Assembly (NCBI RefSeq): GCF_910592395.1
Contig: NC_088318.1
Span: forward strand, 8,866,349 to 8,930,348
Source: Lineus longissimus
Lineage: Eukaryota > Nemertea > Pilidiophora > Heteronemertea > Lineidae
Reading direction: 5' to 3'
DNA length: 64,000 nt
A program made the translations under genes and the position numbers. Below, piece after piece: positions 41,828-53,850 of this stretch. Every line of letters starts with the position of its first letter. The stretch's first letter is position 1. The notes beneath the pieces are model-generated. The model saw nothing but the letters and a program-made list of their open reading frames with translations. It was not told the origin of the DNA and ran no database searches.

Positions 41828-43935
41828 CAAGTATTACAGCGCCATTTCTCGATGAATTTTAATTCTGTTTGTTAGAAATGTCAGTGTTTAAATCACTTGC
41901 TACCATTGTATATAGGGCAATTTATAAAACAAAATATATTTATAGCATTAAATGGGATTTAATGAATTTAAGTAGATGACATTAAGCGGAAGCCATATCT
42001 AAAACCTTGAAAAGTATAGACATCAATGAATACATTTCAGCTTGCAGTGTTTCTTAACTCTGGAGCATGGCTGGTACATTGTATAGTCTGAGTAGCTAAC
42101 TAAAATGTGTGATGAGTAGGATTGTATTGTAGTTGCTGTATCACACAAAATTTAAATTGTTTTAGTTATGAATATGTTGTACGGTTTCATCTTCATTTCA
42201 ATGACTCCATCATGTTATAATTACTATTAGAAATTAAATGTGTAAGTGCAGTAATCTTTTCATTCAGGACATGACATATTTTTTACCATATTGAATGTCA
42301 ATATTGGAGTTTTTTTGGAGCATTTACCAAGTTTTTTAGGTTTATTACTTGTGGAAATTGGAAGAATTACAAGTACGATAGAAATGATGTCTGGATACTT
42401 TACATGCATCCGCTGATCCGAAACTATTTTGTCCTTATTGTACTCTGTCTGCAGCTGGTTAGAGTGAATAACACACAAGAATGAACGACAGGAACAAAAA
42501 CAAATACTGAGTAATGTACTGTACTTATGATGCGGCACTTTGATAGTGGATTTGAAGAGGTGTACAACCTGGGCCAACCTTCAATGACCATTGTGTTAAA
42601 TGTAACCCAGATTTATTTATTGGTTCAGATCGGTAAAACATGTGGATTATGCCAATAAAGTGCTTACAAATCCTCTTCTTATTGTAAGAAAGGACAATTC
42701 ACTGCAAAAATTTCTTGTTCACACAGACTTATTCATTAGCCTGTCAAAGTTTGAACAGAATTGACTGAAACATAAAGTGTCCTTAAACATGATGTTTGAG
42801 ACTTTATATTAGTTTTTTAAGTTTCTTTGTGAAAGTGGGGTTTCAAAAACCTATTTTTTTCTCCAAAGATGAATGATCTCCAAGCGAAAACCATATATTT
42901 CCTTGTTCAGGAAATCATAGTCTTCAATCTGACAATGGTTTTAACAAAATTGATGCATGATTTTGTCCAATGATGAAACACTTCATTTTGTAGTTTTATG
43001 CAAAGAGAGAGAGAGCTTACAAAAAATCATCTTTTTTGTTTTCGGATGAGACATTTCACTACAAATACTGCTTATATAGTCATGTTCACCAAGACCACAT
43101 CATCAATCTGTCAAGGTTTGAACGAAATTCTCCCAAACACAAAGAACAATAACTTTTATATTTTTGTGTAAAATTACTGTTGATCAAAGACACAATTCCA
43201 AACACAACCATGTGCTTTATTTCCAGTTTCACTCACAAGTAGACCTACATGCAGCTGCACTAAACAATGGTATAGTTATAAATATTAAGCAGAGTATAAG
43301 AAATCTCAACTCAGGGGTGACACAGAATGTTTTGATGAGAGCGAGGCGTGCTTTTACACCTCTGGTTATGTAATGATTACAGTGAGAAGGGTCCTTTATC
43401 CTCAACCCATAGGAGGTGCAAAACCCGACCTGACCGTTTTGCTCTGCCCTGCTTGCCCGTTTAGTCAGACAACAAAGAGCTATAAGGCAGGTTTCGCAAC
43501 CCTTCTGAAGAGCTACGAACAACGAAGTACATGTATGTAAATGTACTTTATTGATGACTTTTTTCGAAAGTTTCCCCGATTCCTCGTACAAATTACAACT
43601 GAAGATGATTTAAGAGTGTTGCTTTAATGAATTAGTACATTGCTTGATGACACGACAGACCATCGTCGTTTGCACTTCATCGTTCGCACTTCGTCGTTCG
43701 TATGGGGTTGATTAATATAGAAATATACATTTTGCCAGCGAACTACCTACATGTAGTTTCAAAAGCATCGCAGCAAAATGTTGTACCCTTTTTTTCTTTT
43801 GTTAAAAGACAATCGCACTACTGAGTTGCTTATCTGAGTATTCATTACAAGATAAAATCTTTATAAACTCCCCAATGAGTTATCCAAACAATGAAACAAA
43901 TTCTGTGCCAACATCCCATGCTTAGGCCAACTTGC
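41828..43935. other. Unassigned region right of the DIRS element
   Basis: No gene or clear repeat. Open frames of 68-120 codons on either strand lack motifs. Confidence 0.4.
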
Positions 43936-43939
43936 CTTA

Positions 43940-44592
43940 TTATGCCCCCGCTAAAGTGGGGGCATTATGTACTTGGGTGGTTTCCGGCCGCCGCCGCGTC
44001 CGCGTCCGCCGCACTGAATTCCAGGCTATAACTCAAGAACCCCTTGCTCGGCTGACTTGAAATTTTTAGGGGGTGTAGATCTTCGCATTCCGCTCGTTTA
44101 CTAGAGAACCAGAGGTCCAACAGTCTTCAAACTTTTGTGGTGTGATGGTCTATAATATGTGAGGTTCCCTATCGATTTTGGGCCCGACCCGAAATCAAAG
44201 ATGGCCGCCAGCCACCATCTTAGATTTTGGCATTCCGCTCGTTAACTGGAGAACCAGAGGTCCAACAGTCTTCAAACTTTTGTGGTGTAATGGTCTATGG
44301 TAGGGGAGGTTCCCTATCGATTTTTTGGCCAGACCCGAAATCAAAGATGGCCACCAGGTCCCCGACTTGGTGATTTGTATTCCGCCCCATAAATTAAGAA
44401 CCGAGTGAGTGACAGACCTGAAACTTATGTGGTGTTATTACCTAGTGTAGGGGAGGTTCCCTATCCATTTTGGGCCCGATCTGAAATCCAAGATGGCTAC
44501 CAGGCCTGACTTGGTTTTTCGCATTCCGACCTGTAACTCAAGAACCAAGTGAGTGACAGACCTGAAACTTATGTGGTGTGATGAGGTTGAGT
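43940..44592 (+). repeat. Tandem array of ~145 bp units
   Basis: Four units share 'gcattccgctcgtt', 'gaaccagaggtccaacagtc', 'aaacttttgtggtgt', 'ggaggttccctatcgatttt' and 'gaaatcaaagatggccacca', diverging to the right. The leader 'gcccccgctaaagtgggggc' resembles the border motifs of the 11.5-12.4 kb array. The array is broken at its right by the 3' end of a LINE. Confidence 0.85.
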
Positions 44593-45116
44593 AGGTTTAG
44601 TTTTAGTTTTAGTTTTATTTATTTATTATAGTGACAAGTATACAGTCATAATATATGTACAGATATCTAGAAATTAACTTAAGTACACCCAGCCCTCCTG
44701 GGCTTATTTGTCACTTCGAACTAAAAAATACATAATAGTTTTTAAGTGTCCAAAACAAATAGAAAAAGTACACAATATGACGGTGAAAAATAAATAAATA
44801 ATAATAATTAATTACCACCTTTGTTTAAACAAGAGTAAAAGAAACAGCACCCACCCCAAAATATATCTCTCAGGCAGGGAAAGTACGGACCGACCTTCTG
44901 TTTATTTAAACAAAATATCAGTCCGCACCCTCCACGCCCGAGAAACAAATTTTGAGGTTTGTGTTTGCCTATTGGTGCAACAGAAAATTAACTTGGCCTC
45001 CTCGGACATTGCTACAAATTCACGATGTGAAATACTAATAGAATTGAAAAAAGTAGCCCTCAATTCGTTAAATCGAGGGCAGGAACATAAAAAGTGCTGC
45101 TCATCTTCACATGTGT

Positions 45117-46820
45117 TTAAATTACAAAGTTTACAAATTCGCGATTTTGTACAGTTTCAAGTTTCTCGAACGCTGCAAATCCCCATACTTCTGACCCATA
45201 GTCTAGTATTGGGGCCACACCAGACTCAAATAACTTAGTGTACGTACTAAATCCTATGTCTCTGAACTCACGAAATTTGTGAATAATACCACCGAGGGCT
45301 CTGCCACCACTTTGGCTTAGCAGCTCTGCGTTTGAGTTCATTTCCAAAAACTCGTCAAAAGTTATCCCTAAGTATTTATATTTATTGACTAGTTTGAGGG
45401 GGGTTTCATTTACTGAAAACTGGAATGCGGTTTGCCGCCGCCGCTTTTTTCTAAAGTGCATTACTTGTGATTTGTCCGCGTTAACCTTTAACCTCCATTT
45501 GTTACACCAGGTACCAAGATGGGAAAGCATACATTGTAGATTCTCCTCGTTCTCGCTCAAAAGAATAATGTCGTCTGCGTAGAGAAGGCAACATATATGT
45601 CGACCATCAATATTAAGACCTTTACCAAGCAAGTTTAACTCGTCTACCAAGTCATTCAAGAAAATATTGAAGAGAGTCGGAGAAAGCACATCGCCCTGCC
45701 TTACGCCTGTTGTAGTGTTAAACCATCCTGTGTAAGAGTTGTTAAGCTTCACACTGGATTGTGTACCTTGGAACAGGTTCCTTATCACTCGAAAAATTTT
45801 ACCATCAATGTTATATCGCAGGAGCTTAAACAACATTAAGTCTCTATCCACCCAATCAAAAGCTTTTTGCATATCAACAAAGCATGCAAATGTCGGCAGG
45901 CCATCCTCTAGCCTATTTCTTACCAGAGAAGTTACAGTAAAGATATGATCTGTGCACGACCTTTTCTTACGAAAGCCATTTTGTTCATCGTTATACAAGT
46001 TGAGAAACTCCATATAATCCACAATTCTCCTGTTTAAAATTGAAGTAAAGACTTTATACACAGATGACAAGAGGCTTATCCCTCTGTAGTTCAACGGTAC
46101 ACATAAGTCTAGGTTTGCATTCTTAGGAATAGGAATAATTAGCGCTCTAGACCATACTGTCGGAAAGATGCCAGTGTCAAAAACACTATTAAAGAAGCGA
46201 TATAAGGCTAGGGTGACTTCATCATTCTTCAGTGCCTCATTTGGAAGATTGTCTATGCCAGGGTTCTTATTACTTTTTGCACACAAAATTGCTTTTATCA
46301 CCTCGTCATGACTTATTTGGCCATTCACAAATTCATTCTCAACAAACTCTGGCTCTCTCATCTGGTCCTGAGCCTCTGTCATTTTCGCCTTAACCTGATC
46401 GAAAAACCGAGTATCAAATTCCCGATTTGCCTCCTGTGGCCAGTTATATAGATTACAGTACGCATTCTGCCAACTATTTAACACAGAGTTTTTATCACCA
46501 GTGAGCGTGCCGTTTTCATACACCTGTTCTGGCACACAATTCGTTTTACGGGGTCCTAATTTCTTTATCGACTCCCAGAATGCCTTTGGGTCCGATGTTT
46601 GAATCTCATCAATATCTATCAACTTACTCCTAGAGTACCTACGCTCAGTGATTCTCAACCATCGGTCAAAATTAGTCCGTGCTTCAAAGTACACCGCCCT
46701 TAAACGTTTAGCTTCGGCCCGGACCGGACACCTAACAAACGCCCGTTCCTTATTTACCAAGTCGGTCCATAAATCTGACAACTCATCGTTCCAAAACGGT
46801 TTTGCACGTCTATAACGTTT
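45117..46820 (-). pseudogene. LINE reverse transcriptase, C-terminally frameshifted
   Basis: The segment resumes with RRAKPFWNDEL and runs through the linker into the RT core: IIPIPKNANLDLCVPLNYRG, CFVDMQKAFDWV, TTGVRQGDVLSPTLFN and the catalytic LLYADDIILLSE, then LGITFDEF and EVWGF blocks. About 560 codons are open. Near 45135 a one-base shift ends the frame at 45117. The other frame carries the expected zinc knuckle (CKLCNLNTC to HFLCSC, about 45133-45060). RT is otherwise free of stops. Confidence 0.9.
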
Positions 46821-46827
46821 CTTTGTT

Positions 46828-47457
46828 TAAGGAATTGAACCTGAGGCGGAGGACCTTGGTTGAGTTACCAAGACACTCGAGGGTGGAGCTAAAATACAGT
46901 CCAAACCCGAGCCGACAGGCGAGGGTTTGGACGAAATTTTAGCTCCACCCGAGAGTGTCTTGGTAACTCAACCAAGGTCCGAAGCCGAGGGTTCAATTTC
47001 TATTCTAAAATACCTCAAACTTAAAAAGATAGGCCACGAAATAACTTGAATATGTGCGAATTTGGCAAATTCCATCCATCGCCTGCCCGGAGCGCCGGTA
47101 GCGCCGTTGTTTACATTATGTTACGGCAGCCCGTATAGGAAGTCCGGATCGGCTCGCTCAAGTGACGCTAAAATCCGCGCAAATGGGCTATTTGGAGCGT
47201 TTTTCTCAGCAAATATGTGTAGTGCTCATTAAAAAACTTAGGGTGGTTGATGCTTCCTTGGCTGATTTGTGTTTGAAGCAGTGTTTTGAGAGCCTCAAAC
47301 TTCTGAAGTGAGCTGTGTGCATGGTTCCACATTTTAGTGCAACCCGAGGGAACTTTGGTAGAGCATCTTGGTTGCGTGTCCAAAACACTCCACTCTCAGA
47401 ACGAGGCTTATGCATTTTCCATTTAAAAGTTGACTTTACGGTACCAAGGTATTTTAG
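46828..47457. mobile_element. 0.63 kb insertion in the LINE with a long hairpin
   Basis: The insert separates endonuclease and RT coding that would otherwise be adjacent. Its left part is an inverted repeat with arms of about 70-77 bp (46834-46905 and 46924-47000; shared words include aaccttggttgagttacc-type and gtcttggtaactcaacc). To the right, ATTCTAAAATACCT at 47000-47013 is inverted at about 47447-47461. No protein is encoded. It may be one or two non-autonomous elements. Confidence 0.7.
46834..47000. repeat. Long imperfect hairpin
   Basis: Arms of about 70-77 bp surround a spacer of ~18 bp. The arms share 'gagttaccaagacactc', 'gtggagctaaaat' and 'tccaaaccc' as complements. Confidence 0.9.
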
Positions 47458-48134
47458 AATTTACGACCTATTCCTGATAACCGCAGATGAGAATCCATTT
47501 CGTGTAAAATAGTTTTACAGAACTGATTGTAAACCTCATCAACGCCTTCCTGGTTTCTGCGTAATTGCAACATATTTTCTAAGATGATGTTTATAGCACG
47601 TGACCACAAGTCATTATTCATAAAAATGTCTGGGCGCCCATCAAAGAAATACCTTACACTTCTAAAGCCTTTACTGACAGGATCTTCAACCGGGTCCCCA
47701 GGATCAGTGTCTAAGCCAAGGTCATTTTCTATAAAATCTATAGTAACAGTCAGTATCGAGTGATCTGGGCTTTTGCAACGTTCAGTTAGCAGCCTTTGCA
47801 TGCCTAACGTATCTATAAGATCGGAGACTAACTCAACTCTACAACTGGAGCAGTTTTTAATAAAATCTTGTGGCACCACCAAATAGTCAACAATCGATTT
47901 GCCTCTGGGTGACACAAAAGTAAAGTTGTCCAATTCGGGAGTAATCCGCCCATTCACAACACAGAACCGTATGTCCTTTAGGAAATCAATAAATTGTTGG
48001 CCTTGGTCATTGCGAGAATTATCTAAGACCACTCGAGGTGGAGCGCAGTCCTCTCCGTCGATGACGTCACTCAAACTACCAAATTTATTTCCTCGACGAT
48101 TTTTGGTCTTATTTATTAACGATATATCACGCAC
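47454..48134 (-). pseudogene. LINE endonuclease C-terminal half
   Basis: The frame contains NFTFVSPRGKSIVDYL and a KSPDHSILTV block, matching the last conserved motifs (the SDH-type catalytic region) of APE endonucleases. The N-terminal catalytic residues are missing through truncation. The frame ends in the foreign insertion directly after IGRKF; the continuation (KKRYRRAKPFW) lies beyond it at about 46826. Confidence 0.85.
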
Positions 48135-48479
48135 TTGCCCTAGATGCCTTTGGAGGCCTTTGTAACAGAATCATGCAATTGACATTGTCAATTGTGGCAT
48201 TTTGTTATTTTGTCATGTATGGATTTGATAAAACATAGGCCTACTGTTGGTTTAAAGCAATGCATCTATCATAAAAAACAAGAAAAATTATCTCAATCCA
48301 TATCCATGTACAGTTCCTCTACAATGAACGTGGGTACACAGAAGAAACAAGGTCGCAACACAACAATAAGGAAGGGATTAGTTCGACTGAATGCTGCAGA
48401 TGCCATAATCCCTTTTAAGCTGGTATCCGGTTGAGATACCAAAACGTGTTGTAAAGACGCTCTTACCGGATGACTTACT

Positions 48480-48575
48480 GGATCACCGACCTCGACCGTT
48501 GCGGAGCAACGCACCGACCCACACCGTATTTGTGGAACCCTCCGCATTGGGTAGGACTTTTTACGCCCAGTGATA
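48480..48575 (-). repeat. Inverted copy of the dispersed repeat at 20.4 kb
   Basis: The reverse complement reads 'caatgcggagggttccac', 'acggtgtgggtcggtg', 'gaggtcggtgatcc', matching 20385-20480. Confidence 0.75.
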
Positions 48576-48579
48576 GTGG

Positions 48580-49225
48580 TATAGCTGAGAGATTAGTTGT
48601 GGTTCTTCTGCCACAGTGAATATTGGGTTGCAGGTCCCAAAACCCAATGGGGCCTCATTACACACTACCCACATGTGACCTTATTAACTGCAAACCATGA
48701 GGACAGGCATTGTTTTGCTCTGATTTTTGCTCATGTAAGTAGCTATATAGGGGGGGGGGCGTATTTGCCTGCCCTTTTAACTTTCTCCAAATAAACAATG
48801 TGGAGTCCTCCCCCCTCCCGCCATTTCAGAGGATAACAGTGACACTATCAGTGTGTGTGTCAGCACAATAGTATTTAGGAAATAGGAAAAGCCAGATGTT
48901 AAGTAGACTGAGAAATTTGCTTACCAGCAAATTTGATGGGCCCCAGGATTGTGGAGGAAGCAGTCGTGCCTGATGATGGTATCCATATGCGTAGAGGGGG
49001 TGGGGGTTATGACGAGTGCGGAGAAGGTGTGTACAGGGGAGAGTGGGAAAATGAGGGGTAAGGTGCGTATGAACTAAATGGATGGTGCCTTATAGAGAAG
49101 GCAAACCAACACGAAATGTAGAAGCGATAACCTCATTTACTGCCCGCGGCTTCAAATGCGCAAGCGTGAACCGAGTAAGCCGAGTTATAAGCCGAGTTAA
49201 CTGTTTTATATGAGAATGCTAACAC
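48580..49225. other. Unassigned region
   Basis: Low-complexity G and C runs, no gene recognised. Confidence 0.35.
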
Positions 49226-49229
49226 TCGG

Positions 49230-49400
49230 ATTGAACTCGGTTTTAAGTGATGTCATCGAATCGATCTCGTGTTACATGACGTCACCAAAACGGGTGTGGC
49301 CTAGTAAAAGTATTTGACTGAATCGCTTAGGAGATTTTCAAACAAATCAGAAAATCAGAGCATAAAAACGCTTCAAAGTCATCGAAATGATCCGAATTTT
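49230..49400 (-). repeat. Inverted copy of the dispersed repeat at 10.98-11.14 kb
   Basis: The reverse complement shows 'tttgaagcgtttttatgc', 'gattttctg' and 'ggtgacgtcatg' in the order found at 10975-11140. Confidence 0.65.
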
Positions 49401-49404
49401 GAAA

Positions 49405-50320
49405 AGTCTTTTGCGACGTTGACAGAATAGATCGGATTATGTTTGGTGGTATAGGGGTGATAGATTTTTGGTTTATTTAGCTGTTTTGGAGAACACTCGC
49501 AATAACGTTTGTGGAATTGGAACAGAAAGAAAGAAACCAGAACATGAGTGATATCAATATGGTCCCTAGACTGTGAGTCTGGTGCCAATAACAATATTGA
49601 ATTTAATAATGTAATGCACAGACACACCAGCGCATCATCAGTTCACAATGCACCGGGTGTATACAAGGGACAGGAGAGAGATTACAGTACATGTAGAAGG
49701 AAATGTGTTTGAAAGGGTAGCTGTGGCAATGTTGCTCAAATAATTATACTGTATTTGAAATTAAGAAACCTATTCATGTAACAACCAACATGTAGACTAA
49801 GAAAGCTGCCATGCTGTACTTCTGTACACAAAATGCCAAATGGTGTCACCTCTGTTTTACTTAATTTTCGATTATTTGAAGAAAAATTTGGACAATTATG
49901 TGTTTTGAAAATAGTGCCCAGATTGCATCTGAGCCAGCCAAGGAGCATGCCGAGGGAAATTCAAATAATGTTACATAATTCGTAGAACACTTCGAAGCGG
50001 AATGAGCGACGAAAATTCGGCGTGACGTCTTGATTTAAATTTATAATCGGCATGATTATATTAGAAATATCAAGTATATCCCAAGTATATAAAACTCCGG
50101 ACACTTGAACAAATTTATAAAATACTAAGTGAATCAAAATGCACAGCAATGCAAATCTAGCGTTTTGCAGCTTGGCAGACTAAGCTTGAACTCAACTAGC
50201 ACTGACAATATGAATCTAAGACTGACCTCCTCAAATCAGCGGTGTTTGACAAGACTGGTGAAGCAAAGCAAAATATTTTACACCTTTGTGCCTAATATGT
50301 GTTATAGGTACAGCCATTTT
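49405..50320. other. Unassigned region
   Basis: No gene or repeat recognised. Confidence 0.35.
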
Positions 50321-50324
50321 TGGC

Positions 50325-51880
50325 TCACCTTAGGGGAGTCTATACAACACCGCAGTGTCCGTCGTCCGTCGTCGTCGTCGTCGTATCCTATTTCTAAAAC
50401 AGTGGCACGTTTCTTAACCGCTAGGGCTATGAACTCAAAACTTTGTATGCCTGACCCCCAAGGTCAGATGACCTTTGACACTGAATTTCGGTCCGGTCTG
50501 ATTCTTGACTTGCCCACTAGGGGGCCAAAACTAAAAAAAGGAAAAAGTGCAATATCTCGCTTAATAGTGACTTCTTTTTTTTTCTTTTTTTATGGTAGGT
50601 ACTCAGAGCAAGGATACATCACATATCGTATGGGTTTTTGATTTGACCTTATTTTCAAGATCACAGAGGTCAAATGGTGTGAATTGGCCGTTTGTGTGTA
50701 ACTATGGCACGTTTCTCAGCCACTAAAGCTATGAACTTTAAACATGGTACACATGACCCCCTAGGTCAGATGACCTGTGACGCTGATTTTCGGTCCGGTC
50801 TGATTCTTGACTTGGCCACCAGGGGGCCAAAACGAAAAATTTGAATAGCGCCATATCTTGCTTATTACTGATTAGTTTTTGGTAAAAACTTTATGGTAGA
50901 TACTCTGAGCAAGGATACATCACATATGGTACAGGTTTTTGATTTGACCTTATTTTCAAGGTCACAGAGGTCAAATGGTGTGAATTGGCTGTGTGTGTGT
51001 AACTATGGCACGTTTCTTAACCACTTAAGCTATGAACTTTAAACTTGGTACACATGACCCCCTAGGTCAGATGACCTGTGACACTGATTTTCATTTCCGG
51101 TCTGATATTTAACTTGGCCACCAGGGGGTCAAACCAAAAATTTTAATAGCGCCATATCTCGCTTTTAACTGATTAGTTTTTGGTAAAAACTTTATGGTAG
51201 ATACTCTTAGCAAGGATACATCGCATATGATACGGGTTTTTGATTTGGCGTACTTGTCAAGGTCACAGGGGTCAAATGGCGTAAATTGGCCATTTTAGCG
51301 TAACTGTGGCACGTTTGTTAACCCCTAAGGCTATGAACTTGAGACTTTGTACAAATGACCCCCTAGGTCAGCTGAACTCTGACCCTGAATTTCAGTCCGG
51401 TCTGATTCTCGACTTGGCCACCAGGGGGCCAAAAGTGAAAACCTAGAAAGTGTGATATCTCACTTATTAGTGATTTGTTTTCAATAACATTTTTATTGTA
51501 GGTTCTCCTAGCAAGGATACATTACCTATCATATGAGTTTTTTCATTTGACCTGCTTTGCAAGGTCACAGAGATCAAATGGCGTAAATTGGTCGTTTGAG
51601 TGTAAATATGGCACGTTTCTTAACCACTAAAGCTATGAACTTGAAATTTGGTACACATGACTCCTTACGTTAGTTACCTCGGACACCGAATTTCGATCTG
51701 ATCTGGTACTCAACTTGGCCACCAGGAGGCCAAAACTAAAATAGGTAAAAAGTGCAATATCTCGTTTATTAGTGACTTGTTTTTGATGATATTCTTATGG
51801 TACTTACTCCAAGCAACGATACATCATATGTCATACCGACTTTGGTTTGACCTATATACTATACATTGTACAATGTTTCT
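50325..51880 (+). repeat. Tandem array, five units of ~302 bp
   Basis: The phrase 'atggcacgtttcttaaccac' in variants occurs at about 50401, 50704, 51006, 51307 and 51609, a constant spacing of 301-303 bp. A sixth, degraded start lies at about 51873. Each unit also holds 'gctatgaactt', 'gaccccctaggtcag', 'ttggccaccagggggcca' and 'aaggtcacagaggtcaaatgg'. A leader 'gagtctatacaacaccgcag' with CGTC repeats precedes it. Single copies lie at about 0.5, 6.4 and 15.8 kb. Confidence 0.95.
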
Positions 51881-53660
51881 TAACCTGGGTGAATTCCAAA
51901 GCACCAAATATCTATACGGTGAGCACAATGGCCCCTGGCTGTTTCACTGGAGTCATACAATGCTGATGCAAAGAAGACGGAATCAAACAAAGATAATAAA
52001 TGCCCATCTTTGAAAAAGGCGATTGGGACACATTGTCTTTCGCGCAAATTTCTGATCAGGAATCTACGCCAGCGAATCGTTAACACCAGCAGAAAACAAA
52101 ATGGCAACAGCTGAGACAAACTGGACAACTTGGGTAGAGAATAACCAAAATTTGTACGGAAGGCATAAACAGGCACAACTCCAAAAAAAAGTAGGAAAAA
52201 GGATAGCTAAAACCAAGCCTATGAGATTTGACAATTGGCACCTGAATACAAATGAGTAAGGAACACACTCTCCCCAGAGTAAAATTTTTAGTGGCAGCGC
52301 TTGCCAAATCTAACACATGAATGCCAAAGCCATTAGAAAGTGTAGTTTACAGGGTTCTAGCCCCATTTTCACGATATCCAACATTTCTAACATTTCCACA
52401 AAAAGTATGCATCCAAATAAATAAAAAAATAGAAAAACACACCCCCTCACATCAGATATTTCACTAAAAGTCCTGCTCCGATCACACCACAGACGATGAA
52501 AAGATGCTCATAGTTTTTAACTCAGCTGACAAAGTCAGCGAAGCTGGTAATATTGCTAGGGGGAATGGTGTCTGTCCTTCCTTCGGTGTCACTTTTGGGC
52601 ATTTTGTAACCGCAAAGCCTAGGCACTTCGTTGACGCTGCTAAATTAGGTGTAACCCAAGATGAACTCAGAAACCAAAAATCAGCGCGATCCGACCTACA
52701 TTAAGCGAATGAGGTCATCGGGAAGTTTAAACTTCATTCCTTAATACCTCAGTCCACAGAAGAAATATTGTTTTCACATCTGTCGGAATATTTTGTGATA
52801 ATTTTTACTTGTAATGGAATTAGTTAAGTTTTCACCGCCAGTTGGCGCTACAGGCACATTTAACTGATTTTTTTACGATTTAAAAGCCCGGGCTATGACG
52901 TATAGTTGCGCAGTTGTATTCTGCGCATGGAATTGGCCAAGGAACCAGGCTATATTTCAGCATACCCACTGTGACCAGCCTAATAAAGATGGAAGATTGA
53001 TTTTGCAACACGGTTACCAATTTTCTGCTAAAAAGAAGTCAAGTAGGCGATATTATCACTAGTTCCTTTTAGTGGGTAGTCATTAAGGTCTTTAGGGACT
53101 ACTTTCAGAAATTAGTTCTTGAAAATTTGGCCACAATTCTGTGAAAACGATATTAGAAGTGCATGCTCTGTTCGCGAATTATTTTGAAGTGGAGAATTCC
53201 CACAGTATGTGCAGTGAATCGGCATGATTCTGTTTGCATTTGAGTATTTAGTACTATGACTCTTACATGAGTAAAAAGTAGACATTCCAAGCAACACAAT
53301 AATGTTACTACCATAAAAATTGGTTCAAAATTGTCGGAGCTCCGGCAATTGGCAGCGCTGCTAAATCCATTGCATGCTAATGCATGCCAAATGGCACACT
53401 TTAAAAAGCGCTCATTGGACAACGTAACAAATAGATGGGTTCCCGATCGACTCACTAGGGATACGCAGTAGAGCACAATGTCATGAAAAACGACCCTTTA
53501 TAAATTCCAATCACCCGCAGGACAGGTCAATTTCTCTCAATAATGTTAATTTTGTTGACTCCTGTAATCTCTACCTTATTAAAAAAAAAGACAGTTGTGT
53601 TAGTCCCAAACTGGTCATTTCTATTTATTTTGACCTCTGTTATCTGGATTCTTCTCAATT
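51881..53660. other. Unassigned region
   Basis: No conserved coding motif. A palindromic 'gcatgctaatgcatgc' lies near 53373. Confidence 0.35.
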
Positions 53661-53664
53661 ACAG

Positions 53665-53850
53665 CATTTTGTGTCATTCAAACTTACCTATGGAACACTT
53701 TTGCATGTTACTCCATTTGGGCTCAAACACAAGAGTATCCCTTTAATTTTCTAAAGGGAGAACTGAGTTAACAGCTCGGCCGCCAGGCGGCGCCCTGACC
53801 GATCCCGCGAGATCGCACCGATCTCATGCCGCCATATTCAGTCTTTACTC
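53665..53850 (+). repeat. Remnant of a DIRS-like inverted terminal repeat
   Basis: The order 'attttgtgtcattcaaactt', 'cttttgcatgttactccatt', 'caggcggcgccc', 'ctcatgccgccat' parallels the left ITR of the DIRS element at 21449-21628 with moderate identity and similar spacing. No DIRS coding region follows, so this is an old solo end of a related family. Confidence 0.5.

Larger units (their letters stand above)
44593..48170 (-). mobile_element. APE-type non-LTR retrotransposon, 5'-truncated, with an internal insertion
   Basis: On the minus strand come endonuclease sequence (48134-47454), a 0.6 kb foreign insert (about 47457-46828), reverse transcriptase (46820-45117), a zinc-knuckle tail (to about 44880) and a 3' end of AATAAATAAATAAAAC followed by TAAAAC repeats at about 44635-44600. 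The N-terminal endonuclease is absent, the usual result of 5' truncation. It resembles Jockey/I-group elements; the clade is not certain. Confidence 0.9.

Noticed and set aside
53373-53392. Palindromic GCATGC words as an operator
   Set aside because: Too short and too common to support a function.
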